From: Eumeta japonica
Lineage: Eukaryota > Arthropoda > Insecta > Lepidoptera > Psychidae
DNA: 64,000 nucleotides
Assembly: GCA_005406025.1 (NCBI GenBank)
Contig: BGZK01000004.1
Span: 1,643,559-1,707,558 of the forward strand
Direction: 5' to 3'
Within the stretch, counting starts at the first letter, position 1. Every line of letters starts with the position of its first letter. The position numbers and the translations under genes are program-made. The notes beneath the pieces were generated by a model. That model did no database searches. It was not told the origin of the DNA and saw only the letters and a list, made by a program, of their open reading frames with translations. This document shows positions 27,901 to 39,500 of this stretch, piece after piece.

Positions 27901-30900
27901 ATATTTTAAAAAGTACATGAATTAAAGGCAACACTGTAAAATCAACCCCAGCTAGTGTATAGCATCTGGTATATATGTATAATATGACAGAATTCCTTTT
28001 AAGCCCTTGAATAAAACATCTTAATTTAAAACTTTTATATCAAAAAAGTTTTGAATAACAAAATTTTATTTAATGCTCTAAAAAAAATATGAAAATATGA
28101 ACATCCAATATATTTTCATTTTCTTGTGTTTTGCTGGACTAAATAAAACAATGAACACTAATGCTTTATTATTACAATAGTTCTATTCCTTTCGTAAATT
28201 ATATTTCAGAATCACTTCGGTTTTTGAATCAGAATCGGACGTAACGTTTATATGATAAAACTTTCCATTCACTATCAATCAAACCTTCATCTTCAAATAT
28301 TTGATTATCGAACCATATTTGTAATATCACAAAGCCATGCATTTTGACCTATTTCAACCACTTTTTCTAATACCAATTCTTTTATTTTGACATTGAGTGT
28401 GATTCATTTTCAGTTGCTACATAATTTTTATTTGCGCCCATATAATTATTTTCTATTGGGTTTAGATCTGTGATATGGCGGCTATCGTAATGCCTGAATG
28501 TTATGTTATTTTTAAATATTATATATGTGTATTCAGTAAATCTAGCTTTGTGTTTCTTTGTAATGCTATACAATCTGGTTTGACTAAATTTTCATCAAAT
28601 GAAATATTGTTCTCTCAACCAAAGAATAATTTCTGATTTTGAAGAGTTTGAATTTGGGGCTTTATTGAACATGTATTATGACATGGGATATTGTCAATAA
28701 TTAGTATGGAATTTTCAGATAAATTAGGAAACAATTGCTTCTGTAGCCATTTTTGATAATTTCTCCATTCGTGGCGTGTGGTAATCTACCGATTTTCTCT
28801 TAGATTCGAACATCAGTAATGCGCCTTCAACGAAACCCGCTTCACTTTGTACAATAACCAGTCGGTTGCTTTTGAATACTGGTTTCTTGTGACTCAGTTT
28901 AGAATCGTCTTACCTTGATTTTCGAGTTGTGTGGTTTGTATTTATGTAAGATTCATCCATATAAATAATATTTTTTCCAGCTTCTTGCAACCGTCGAATT
29001 TCCCCAACGTATTTTATTCTTGGCATCTTATTTCAAAATTTTCAACAAAATTGCCCTGTTATCTTTAGTTTTGCAGAAACAAAATCCAAGTTTTTTAATA
29101 TCATGCAAGTTTGTCCTTCCTGCCTTTAAAATTCATTTCTTCTTTCAAAGTTATTAATAATTTGCATAGTAGGGAATGCTTTTTAACAAATGTGATAATT
29201 ATGTACTATTCTATTGATAACTCGTAAATCAAAATCGCCTAAATTTAAAGGCACCTCAAATTAGGTCTCCCACTTTTATTCGGCGTTGACAACTTAATTG
29301 AAGTTTCTGTAGAAGAATGTAGAAGTGCCATAGGAGTTTGTTTTTCGGCTACGATTTTTCTAATAGATTTGTCACTTATACCGGTTGTTTTCGACACGTA
29401 CAAAATTTTTCGAAAATTTTCCTTTGTAAACGTTTTACTTTTGGCTTCCTTAGCTTCTTTGGACATGTGTTTGTAAACCTGGTAAACAATTTCCCGTGCT
29501 CGATGACGAATCAGTTTTCCTTTTCGAAAAAGACATTGTTTAAGTAAAATTTTAGTTAAATAAGTAAATAGTAATTAAAAATATTAACGATTTTTATGCT
29601 AACTGTACTAAATTCTTCGAGAGCGCACTAATGTCACGTTCTGACTCGCTGACTAACGCAGCGCAACTGAGTTACTATGATTGACTTTTAAGAAATTCTA
29701 ACTATAAAATGTTGACTTCTGCGCAGGTACGTCTAGCGCATTACTTTTCTAGACAGATTGTAATGTTACTGAATCTAATTTAAAGTTATTTGGCTATTAT
29801 TTTATACCAACTGTTTCTAGCTGATCTAAAAAAAAACTGACGATGTTTAAATTTATTTCCTTACACACTATAAACAAAAATGTATTTCATTTAGTATTAA
29901 ATATTATTGCACTTGACATATTCCTATAGTTTCAAAACTGCCTTTTAATCTCAAAAAATCCTTAACTTGGTGTTGCAGCACAAAGCGAATACGTTCACAC
30001 CTTTTATTGTACATGATTAGTTAAATACTGTATATGTGTGTTATCATTGATTATAATGTTTGCTCTTAGAGATGAATTAATGAGTTTATAGCGCATAATT
30101 CCAACGGATGTTGTTTCTCGAGAGATTCACATTACCGCCATCTGTGCACTAATTTAATGACTGGTCATACTTTGTCTGTCAACCTGTTCTTCTTGTTGAC
30201 GATAAAAAAAATTGTAATATGATACATGTTCTTTACATTTTAATATTTGAATAAATGTTAAAAAGGTGACATCATTATACACCCAAATTTTTCAGTGTCT
30301 CTATATGTGAAAACATCCATGCAAAAACAAATCAATTGTATGTCTATTCAAAACATTTTTCTTTATATAGTTACCGTAATAGAGAAACTAAGGAGAGTGT
30401 TTTATTCATGTTGATAAATAAAATATACTTTCTCATGACAAATGCAAAAGTAGAAAAAAATCTTTCTATATATAAATGACCCGTGTATAACTTGCTAGGT
30501 GTTGGTCAATAAATAAAGTGATAGTTTGATAAATTATTATCATTAGTACTGATTTCCTTGACTGTTTTCAAAATTTTCTTGCTCATTTCTAAATTTTTTA
30601 TCTTCAGAATTAGGTCAACATCTCTCATTGGTGGTGTGGTTAGGTGTCCCTCTGCGCCGGCTGCCTCTGTCATGATCCTTCCGGCCCTCCCGCCGGACTC
30701 TGCTGGCTACTGGGATAATTAGGCTGATATTTTCTGTTGGACCCAACCCACTCTTTGGGCCTTGGGAATGTCAACGGTATTGTAATTTAGTACAATATTT
30801 GGATCAATTTTAGTACAATATAGTATAGTATTGTAATTAAGTACAGTATTTTAACTGTTTCTTAGTATTAGTTAATGGTACTGATTTTAAGAATTGCAAA

Positions 30901-33479
30901 TTTTCCTTTAATCCTTTAAATATAATGAACCTATCTTATATATATCTGTGGTGAAATAGTGCAGTTCAAAGTTCTATCATTATTTTTGTGGGATCCTGAA
31001 AATGTAAGACTTATAAAAATGTAAAATGTAAACGCAATCCTTTTATTTTTATTGTGCTTACAAATACATTTAATGTGATCACACTCTACACATATTAATT
31101 AACACATCACAATTTTATTAAAAAAAGTTTTAGTTATATCAGAGTCCATGTGTGTTTCATCGATGTTGCATTATTAAATTCATCATCCCATTGCGGGATG
31201 CACTTCTCACATTGTTCTTGCAGATTAATAATCCTGCAGCTGCACCCTCCACGCTGGCTCTGTCCAAGTTGATGGTTGTCGACGACCCGTTATCATCAAT
31301 GATAACATCCGGGACCTATGGCTTAATGTACTACCTGACGCATAGAGTAAATGCAATATACACCAGAATATAAATTTATATTTGATATGTTTTCTTTTCA
31401 TTCTGTGATGTATCTATTTATGCTTACTGTTCTGATAGTTTTAATGACTTGGACTTTTCTTTTCGAGGTGCGATCTTTGTAATAGATCTGATTTGAATGT
31501 TAAATGTAATGATCTATGAGTTTATTGTACAGATATATTTTGATTGTTCTGAAGTATGCAAATGAAGGTAACTTATTTCATCAACATACCATCAGCCAAT
31601 TTCTTATGCAAATAAATTAATTATGACTATGTGCAGTATCTTGTTCCTAAGTATTTTAATTATTATTTAGGTTGGCTTTGCATATTGTTTGTATGTACAA
31701 ATAATATGAATCCATAGAATTAATTTGATTGAGAACAGTCAAATTAATTCTATGAAGTTTAGTAAATTCTCATTTTATATGTACATGTTGATCTAACAAA
31801 ATAGGTAATTGCCATAAAGTATATTAAAAATAATCAAACAAAAGATCAAATGTCATGGAAATTGTAATGTTCTTAACAATTAACAAAAATATTACCTAAA
31901 TATGATCATCGTTATAAATAAAATTATTTTAATTTTTTGTGATAAATAAGTGAAGAAAAAAATATTACTTAATTGATATTTCTTGTTTTAACAGTTTGTT
32001 CAGGCACTTTGTGTAGAAGGTGCTTTTACATTTAAAAGAATTTCATCATTGACGTATAATTAGTTTGAATATTTAAAATAATTGCATGCTCAGTTTTTAA
32101 TAAATGGAAATAAACTGTATATTTAAAATATTTGCTTGAACGATTTCACAACAATAAATCCAAGACAAGGCAAGGCTTTATTTCTTTTAAGATATATATA
32201 TACTTGGGTGTGTTGATTTGTTATACATTGTCAAACTGTTAGCTCACCTGTCACCAAATACCAATTAGCTTATCAAAATTTGAGTTAGTGGGTTGTTAAA
32301 TATGACAGTACTAAAATATAGCATAACAGTGGTAAAATTGGCCTTTTACTTCACTTAATTAGTGGTGGCAAGATGTATGTATTTTATAAAGTTATCCTAG
32401 TTTTAATTTTATGAGCAGTGTTAATATCATTCCAATCACATTTTAAGAAGGTATACAACAAATTATGACTAAAAAAGATTTTTATGTTTTGTGAAATATT
32501 TGTCATTTTGTATTTAAAGCACAAAAACTTGAAACACAAAAATGAATAATAAATTCATATCTGTTTTTAAACATCCAAAAATAATGTAATGCAACTACAC
32601 AGCATTGTTTGTTAAGATGATTCATATTTGTATGCACACAGCTTGAGAATGGCAATGAGATCAGGATGACATTTATTGTTATTAAATAGTTGTTTTCGAA
32701 GTAATTAATACCGTCTAGAAGGTAAAGAAAAAATTTGATTGACTTCACTGTCATTTAATACTCATAAGAAATTGATGTAACTAATTTAGTTTATTAACGT
32801 TAAAAGCGAATCTATTATAAAATATTGTAGGCTTTTAAATAAAGCATATTTACGGGTGGCCAATATGTGAGTTTTATTCTTTTATATCATTTGATTGATA
32901 TATTGATTTATTTAATTTTTGTGGTGATAGATAATGATTATTTTGCATTTGTTGGATGAACTCAAAACAGTTACATGTTAATTTTTATTTATCTAAACAA
33001 AGGGATAGTATATTGACATTTATGTCCATGTGCTTAAATTGAAAAGAGGTTTCAAAATATGTGAAAATCTCATAGGTCTTGTATCATTATGACACATATT
33101 AAGATTAAACAAAATATCACATAGTAGTAGTATCGATTTCGCGCGTTTACAAACCCTAAAATAAAATCAGTCATAATTTTTTTCGCAGATCGTTGTTAAA
33201 GGGATACATCTTGTGAGCATAATGGGCAACCAGGGAACGCTGACAAAGAGCACCGCTAAAGTCATAACTGATCCAGAACTGCTCTACCATTCTATATACC
33301 TTGGTTTCTGTTTCTTGGGTATATGTTGCCACCCTTTCTTCTTTTCTGTTCTGGTAGTATTGGTTTGGTAAGTGTCATTTCTTTTCGAATTTGGCTAGTC
33401 AGGTCACGTCGAAAGAAATCCACTAATCAGGAAATTCAGTGATAGTTGAGGATCCTAATTACATGTTATATATTTTATT

Positions 33480-33529
<50 letters not shown>

Positions 33530-33542
33530 TATATATATATAT

Positions 33543-33589
<47 letters not shown>

Positions 33590-36500
33590 TATATATATAT
33601 ATATATATATATATGGTATATATTTTATTACATATTTCTTTTTCATTATCATTCTGTTATTGAGAATAATGTTTTAAATTTCATTTTGTCATTTCTTTAT
33701 TTACGTTCTAGCCAATACAAATTAATGTTTGACGCTATTTAACATATGACAAATATATATTGTAATCGCTTCCGAGGTCCACAATCACTAATAGTTTATT
33801 TCGTTTTATCAATATTTTTTATTGTATTCAAATGGAAATTGTTTATTTGTATATTATTTACAATTCGTATAAAATAATAAAGTCATAAGTTCAAACATAT
33901 TGATTATTTTTCTTGAACTTGTATTAGTTAATACTCAAATAGTACATCATAACTGTCTTTGTCTCTGACGCACAATGCGCATACTTTTGAACTGGTATCG
34001 TTCATTAAATACTTAAACTCTCTTATCAGGAAAATGTTTCGATCTAAGTCTAAAACCTTATATATTAAGTTTCATGAGACTTAAACCACCATGGTGTTAA
34101 TGGCATATTACTCTGTGAATTGTACCAACTACTTATTGCATTTTCCTGGTAGAAAATTATAGGCATTTATTGAATACGTTGATATTTTGTATTTTGTAAA
34201 ATGTCTCGCCATTGCAAAGTAATTAATTTATTTTGTAAGAAACGCAGAGAATTTCTTCATTGGATGGCCAGACTGATGTCAAATCAGATTCAAATATTTA
34301 TTTATGTACACTCTATACAAGGGAAAAAGAAAAAAATGTTCAGGAATTATAAACTGAAATGTTTAATAAAAATATTAATGCAATTTTCTAACTCTAGAAT
34401 ATCTTTGATTTTTTTCCCTGTATAGAATAATAATGCATATTATAATATAATATAGAATATATAATAAAATAAGCAAAATACATTTTCATACTTAATATTA
34501 ATTCTATGTAGTATGCTCGATATTTATTCTTATAAAAACATTGTCATACTCATTATTAATTCCAAATACTTCAGTAATACATATTTCATACTAAATATTC
34601 GTTCCAAGTAATTCAATTGTGCTCATAAAATAAATATGATATTACACAACGTAATTTTCCCTGCCCAGAACATGGGATAAAGTCAGCACTGAATTGCGAA
34701 TCCTGGAGTTTTTCATTTGGTGTCGACATTTCACGCCACCGTTATCATAAAAGCATTCATTTTTTCGTATCATACTTGAAAACTCCAAATTTTCAGCTCC
34801 TGGACATAGTGTACAGAGACACTACTAAACGTGATGCGTTCAGTGACAAGAAACGGCCGGTCGATTTTGTTGACCGCGATATTCTCATCTTGGTTCATGT
34901 TTCAATCGTCGGTTTCATGTTCTTCCGCGACGATTTCTTGCTGAACGTGGATCAGTTGGACGGTACGTGTGAACTGGTTGGCATATTGAAGGTCTTTCAT
35001 GAAGATCTTTTATTCCATCGGGTCCTTCATGCATATATGCGTACTTGAGAACACATTAATCAAGACAAATACATGTATGAGTTATATGTGTGTGATCATT
35101 GTATCATCAGTCTCTTCTTGTTACCTCACGTCCTGTTTTGATTCTTTCTAGGGATGACACTACCAGCTTGCGCACAAGCGCTAATCATTAGTGGACCAAA
35201 ATATTATATCGCACAAAAGATAGATTGTTTAGTATCTGATAAAATGAATATTTAAAATCCACATGATATATCGCTTTGCATCGAAATCAAAACCATTACA
35301 ATGATATGATATTCTAATCTTTGTTCACTTGGATTAACAATTTCATTCCTTAAGTATGGTTAATTTTAATCAATTAATGTTTGACTAAATAATATAATTT
35401 TATTTTAAGGATTCAATCATTCGTTTTACAGATGCCGAAGGTAATATAGGTTTGATGATTGCGGTGAAGAAGCATCGAAATATCTAAAAGGTATCCAACT
35501 ATTAATTTTATTATTACATTCATTTTATATGCAAAATTATTTTGAATTTACTTTATTTGTATGGAAACGTACTCTTTGTATCTGATTGATTATTAAAACA
35601 ACTGTCGAGAACAGACGATTCCGGCTCGAAGGACCATTGCGTGAGTCATCAGACGCGATTTGTGTCTGTGGGCGGAGATTTGAGGGGAGGTCGTGCGACT
35701 AGTGATGTGCATGTGACGACGCTCAACCAGGGCCTAAGGAACGGCGGAGGCATCGGCGATGCACTGCGCGCCGGCCAGCTTTGTGAGTGGTCGAAACATA
35801 TTGGACGAATTAATTTTTGTTAATGGATGTATCTCATTCTTTTGTTAAATTTTGAAATGTAGCCGCTGAAAATCGACAGCTATTCAATATATCGTGTTTG
35901 AATATTATTATGGTAGGCCGGTGCAGGAGCCGCTTGCGGCTGCCCGAGCGTTTGTGTAGTATATTGTGGCGCAAATTTGAATTGAACTGAATGACCACTG
36001 CATTTAAAAAATATTCATTTTTTTAGATTTTAAATCAAGTCATTTCTGTCATGAAGACGGTTTAAATATGGACGCTAACGAGTTGTATATTATTATAATA
36101 CAAACGAAAATCGATTTCTTCCTTCTAGCAAAAAAAAAATGTAGTCAGTTTGTGAGAATTTATTATCATATTACAGATTATATATTGTTACTTTAATACT
36201 TTTATTCTTATTTTTACTTTAATACATATTTTTTTCACCTTAGTAAGGAAAATTATTGATGTATTTTCAAATTCAATTTGTTAGAATATACAAAATATAA
36301 TGTATGAATGATCAGGAGCCCTTGTTCGTGGCGCGCGATATACGACCTCCTATTTACTTCTTTGTGGTGATCATCATCGTGCTGAATCTGATCTTCGGTG
36401 TGATCATCGACACCTTTGCCGACCTCAGAGAGAAACAGCAGAAGAGTTGATATTAAAGAACACCTGTTTCATATGTGTATGTCTTGGTAAAATTAATTTT

Positions 36501-39500
36501 AACAGAGTTCAGTAATACTATTTAGTTACATAAATAATTTGTCTATATGTTTTTCTTGTCCTACAGGTTTTGAATTCTATATCTTTTTACTAAATTATGA
36601 AACACGCATTTTTTATAATAAGATTGAGGATCAGCTTGTATGTCACGCAAGTATTATAGATTCGATTATTACTTGATATTACATATTTTTCAATTCAATT
36701 TCACATGTTTCTAAAATTCGCATATCCAGATATTTTTAGTTTTTATTTCACAGAAATTTGTATATAGGTCATTCTAATTGTGTTCAAGTATATGTATGAA
36801 AGATTAGGCGAATTAGATTGATTTTTCTAGCTACGCAAGTTACTCGATAAATAAATGACCTTTGCTAATCTGTGTAACTTTATTGTGATACATTTTACTA
36901 GACTAGGCCAAGACAGAGGTTTTTTTTGAATAAAAAAGTATAAATTAATACGTACAGATAAAGTAATTAAGAGGAAGAATCTCGTTTGATTCTCCAATAA
37001 AATTTCAATATCTAAGAATAAGGTTTTGCATTATGCAAGTAATTTTACTTACTTCAACGTAAAGCACATAGAATTTAAGATATTTAATGTCGTTTTTTAT
37101 TTACCAATATCTAACTATCCTGTACATTCGCAATCCTCGAATCAACCACTAAAATCCTTGGTAGTTTTAAATGGTCACCAAACCAATCCAAATCGATTAG
37201 TTTAGTACTAAAATGAAGTGGTAGTTCTGTGGTAGGATAAGGACTTTCGACTCAAAGATAGTACATTCAATCCTGAACATGTACGAACAAGCTTTTAAAA
37301 TTTGTATATTCAACAACCTATTTGCTAACAGCAGAAAAACGTAGAAGTGAAACTTATAATTTATTCCATGTGAAACTTATATAAAGCGGTGGATTCGCAA
37401 CCTATCCTGCTGAGTTGAAACTGCAAAACTTGGATGCGTACCAAGTCTACCATCTCTGGCATTCCCATATTCATATTTATATACACGCACGTGCATGTTG
37501 TGTGTGTGTGTATATATATGTATATACACAACATTATCAAAATATGTTACTGTTAAATTAACATTTGTCTCTAGGGTTAAACCGTTCGGCCTTCGACAAA
37601 CAAGAAAGTGTCATTCGAGGAGCACATCAAGAACGAGCATAACATGTGGCACTACCTGTACTTCATGGTGCTGGTGCGTGTCAAGGACCCACCGAGTTCA
37701 CGGGCCCAGAGCTACGTCCACTCCATGATAAAGGTGATCACAGAATAGAGACAATTCATACTTATGTCTGTACAAAACGTATGACGTTCATTGGAAACTG
37801 TAGTAACAGTCTCGTCATATCTCTTCACTGGTGTGAAGTTATCGCTGTAGTATCGCATTAAGTATATAATAGGTTTTGCAGCAACCATGTTTGGTTTAAC
37901 ATGATTCTAAGTGTGGAGTTGTTGATGGGTCTAATTTCACATAGGCTAATTTATATGACGCTTAATATATAACACCCACGCAGGTCCGTTACGTATTGAG
38001 AAAATATTTATTTTTGAAGATTTGGGTATTTTCCGCTATATTCTATATATTTCTGCATCAATATTTTTTCGCCATTGGACAAGATGCGAATTGAAAATAC
38101 TATATAGCAAGCATTCACGCTCGAATTGACTACAGTACGTCGCAGGCTGAAGTATTTACCACCAAACGATCAATCATATACCAAAGATCGATTCAATCAA
38201 ATACAGTCAATTTTTAAATTAATTAACATTCAGTTGATTTATAACTATTTTCAAAAGGGAAAGAAGTTTCTATCTCGATCATTGGTTGTCTTCATAGGTA
38301 TTTGTGTAAAAAATCAATATACATTTAAAGTTTCTAGATCGTAATTATTGTGAGTAGTGCGTGTTTTAAATATTTTCGTATGTTATTTATTGAGTTGCGT
38401 TGCGACATGCGCCCACAGTCGAACAACCTGGACTGGTTCCCGCGGCTGCGTGCCCTGTCGCTGATGGGCGGCGGCAAAGGCGAGAGCGGCGAGGTGGAGC
38501 TGCGGTCGCTGCACGCAGCTGGAGCGCGCGCACCAGGCCGTCGACGTACTGACAGAGCTGCTGACCGAATTGAGGGATCAGGTGAGACCGCCCGGAAATC
38601 GCTTAAGGACCCATCGAGGGGAAAACGCCGCCAGATACACGATCAGGCGTTGTAAATTGACTTTGAGAGCAATAGTACAGTGCAATTCACGAAAACTGCC
38701 TGGAATTGCTTCCACATACTGCGATATCCAAGTACAATGCTCCTTGACCTTCTCCCCGTATTCCTATTTCACGCCATTGCGACATTGCTTTAATGCTAAC
38801 TTCACTGCGGCAGAGTTTCGTGCACTACTGTACTACTTTGCGATACAGTTCAGCGAATCGCGTTCCGACCTACACTAGAACAAAATTCGTTTTATTGATA
38901 GTAGAATTGTCGTTACAGTTTATAGCTTCAAAGACGAAAAGTATCGATCGACACGAAAACAGTATTCAGATATGCCTTAATCATTTTATATGCAACCAAA
39001 GGCATTTTGACGCAACATTGTGACTTGCTAATTATTAGCTAATTTCTACTTTGCTTTCGCTTAAGGCCCTAATCTGTTATTCCAAAATTTCTATCGGATG
39101 GAGAAGTAATATTTTCGGTACAATAACAAAAGCCCTTGGAAAAAAATTATTTATGTGAAACTAAACATGTTGAAAAAATAAATACATGTTATAACTTTTA
39201 CTCACTAAAAAATCATGAATGATTTTTATAAAATAATTTTAAATACTTCTTAATTTTATAGAATTCTATCTTCATTTCATATGGAAGATTGGTCATTGTA
39301 GGACAAGCACAAACTTATATTTACAAGTCTAAAACAAAGACTCGAATGATGCCAGTGTATATAAAAAATAAATCACTCTTTACTATGTAGTAATAAATCA
39401 TTTTATGCACGTTATAATTATTTTCCATACAATAATACCACACAGTAGTAACATTATACACAAAGTAACAAAATATTTGGTAAAATCATCTTATATGATT

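Noticed and set aside
33439..33742. Open frames of alternating Tyr-Ile on both strands
   Set aside because: They are translations of a (TA)n microsatellite.
38350..38878. About 100-codon open frames across ITPR exon 28 and downstream
   Set aside because: The recognisable part is the exon with a frameshift; the rest reads through the donor into intron or in the wrong frame.
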